64,000 nt of DNA from Lobosporangium transversale (Eukaryota > Mortierellomycota > Mortierellomycetes > Mortierellales > Mortierellaceae), in assembly GCF_002105155.1 (NCBI RefSeq), contig NW_019029025.1:186001-250000 (forward strand), read 5' to 3'. Numbering within the stretch: the first letter of the stretch is position 1; every line of letters begins with the position of its first letter. This document shows positions 63,354-64,000 of the stretch, piece after piece. A program made the translations under genes and the position numbers. The notes beneath the pieces were generated by a model, which saw only the letters and a program-made list of their open reading frames with translations, made no database searches and was not told where the DNA came from.

Positions 63354-64000
63354 GCTTTGTTATGACTTCGCCTCCACCTGAAATATATTTATTTCGCACT
63401 GCACTTGAAGAATGGTTAGACAAAATATTTTTGCTTTTCATGTCACCGAATCCAACCAAAACGAAATTTAAAATGATTGTTCTCTTGAAATCGAAGCTCG
63501 CTTATTGCAGTTCTTATTCATATACTTCCCGATCTTCCCCTTGCCCTCTATTGTGGGCGTGTCAATTTGTCATTGCTAAAAAAAAAATAAATAAATAAGA
63601 GGTATCACATGGGCTTTCCAAAACATAAATGATTGCATACCAGTGGTACTTATTGCATTCAGCTGACTTTTCTCATAAATGAACCCGCGTATCCAATCCG
63701 ACAATCATGAAATAACAAGCATATGTGCTTCATTGGCTCTACAACTCATTTATCCTGCATCTCTGCATCACTACTATTAGGATGAATACACCATTATGGT
63801 CTATAATCGAGAGGTTCTTACGACCGACATTGGAAACAGCATATCCACTCTCACAGAACAGCCAAGAAGCGAACCTCCAGTCCTTGACCTCAGCCCTGCA
63901 CAGCTTCAACCTCTCGATATCCCACCAAGGCCAGAGTCGCCTTCAGAAAATCGGGAATGGAGCAGCCAATTTCAAACAAATTTTGATGCATATGCTGCAA
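62150..64000 (+). CDS. ATG11: autophagy-related protein 11 (ATG11/RB1CC1-type), 5' part
   Basis: Exons 62150-62214, 62657-62786 and 63781 to beyond the window end are in phase. The start reads MKLYRAETGKRVQIPLLRPN, then LDTLRLAIEKVTRIPQGSQI, LMTSEGLQLKPDM and DEYTIMVYNREVLT. This is the ubiquitin-like N-terminal domain that opens fungal Atg11 and animal RB1CC1/FIP200, with the (V/L)(Y/F)N(R/K)E end typical of it. Atg11 is a scaffold for selective autophagy and pexophagy. The next residues, Pro/Ser/Gln-rich, are cut off at position 64000. Intron 2 (994 bp) is long and contains A-tracts (62800, 63222-63246) and a T-tract (63328-63352); a small exon inside it cannot be excluded. Confidence 0.82.

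Overview
The window looks like nuclear DNA of an early-diverging (zygomycete-grade) fungus, most plausibly Mortierellomycota or another Mucoromycota lineage. That placement is inference. What the sequence shows: intron-dense genes with GT-AG introns of about 45-150 bp, very many A or T homopolymer tracts of 15-30 nt in introns and intergenic DNA, fungal-type enzymes (ATP sulfurylase with a degenerate APS-kinase domain, GRAM/PH sterol glucosyltransferase, CreA-type zinc fingers), and some genes more typical of animals or early fungi than of Dikarya (a Frizzled-type receptor, HSBP1, a FAXDC2-like hydroxylase). All exon models were built by eye from splice signals and unbroken reading frame.

Layout. 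0-17 kb: a UPF0145/YbjQ-like gene (-), ATP sulfurylase MET3 (-), a 3.1 kb stretch with no gene, sterol 3-beta-glucosyltransferase ATG26 (+), a FAD monooxygenase (-, convergent with ATG26) and uroporphyrinogen-III synthase HEM4 (-). 17-30.2 kb: a transposon-rich island with diverged direct repeats, a 476-bp terminal-inverted-repeat element with an 8-bp target duplication next to tRNA-Leu(AAG), a 7.5-kb Ty3/Gypsy chromovirus with very short (140 bp) LTRs inserted on the minus strand, and several 5'-truncated LINE-like insertions with poly(A) tails, two of them with 18-19 bp target duplications. 30.3-51.4 kb: a compact housekeeping block with a four-finger CreA/Mig1-like factor (-), 3-ketoacyl-CoA reductase IFA38/KAR (-) sharing a 218-bp promoter with a TFIIIC 90-kDa-type subunit (+), then on the plus strand TRM2, HSBP1, COG4, the GID/CTLH ubiquitin-ligase subunit GID9/MAEA and an unrecognised Cys/His-rich protein. 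52-64 kb: a second FAD monooxygenase paralogous to the first, a seven-transmembrane Frizzled-like receptor with a secreted Cys-rich domain, a FAXDC2/ERG25-type hydroxylase, and the 5' part of ATG11, cut by the window end.

The genes do not form one pathway. Themes that recur are sterol/lipid metabolism (ATG26, the FAXDC2-like hydroxylase, IFA38), autophagy and trafficking (ATG26, ATG11, COG4), Pol III/tRNA biology (tRNA-Leu, TFIIIC subunit, TRM2) and metabolic control (CreA-like factor, GID9). The least explained content is in the retroelement (two antisense coiled-coil reading frames between its 5' LTR and gag), the Frizzled-like receptor, and the Cys/His-rich protein at 49.2-51.4 kb.
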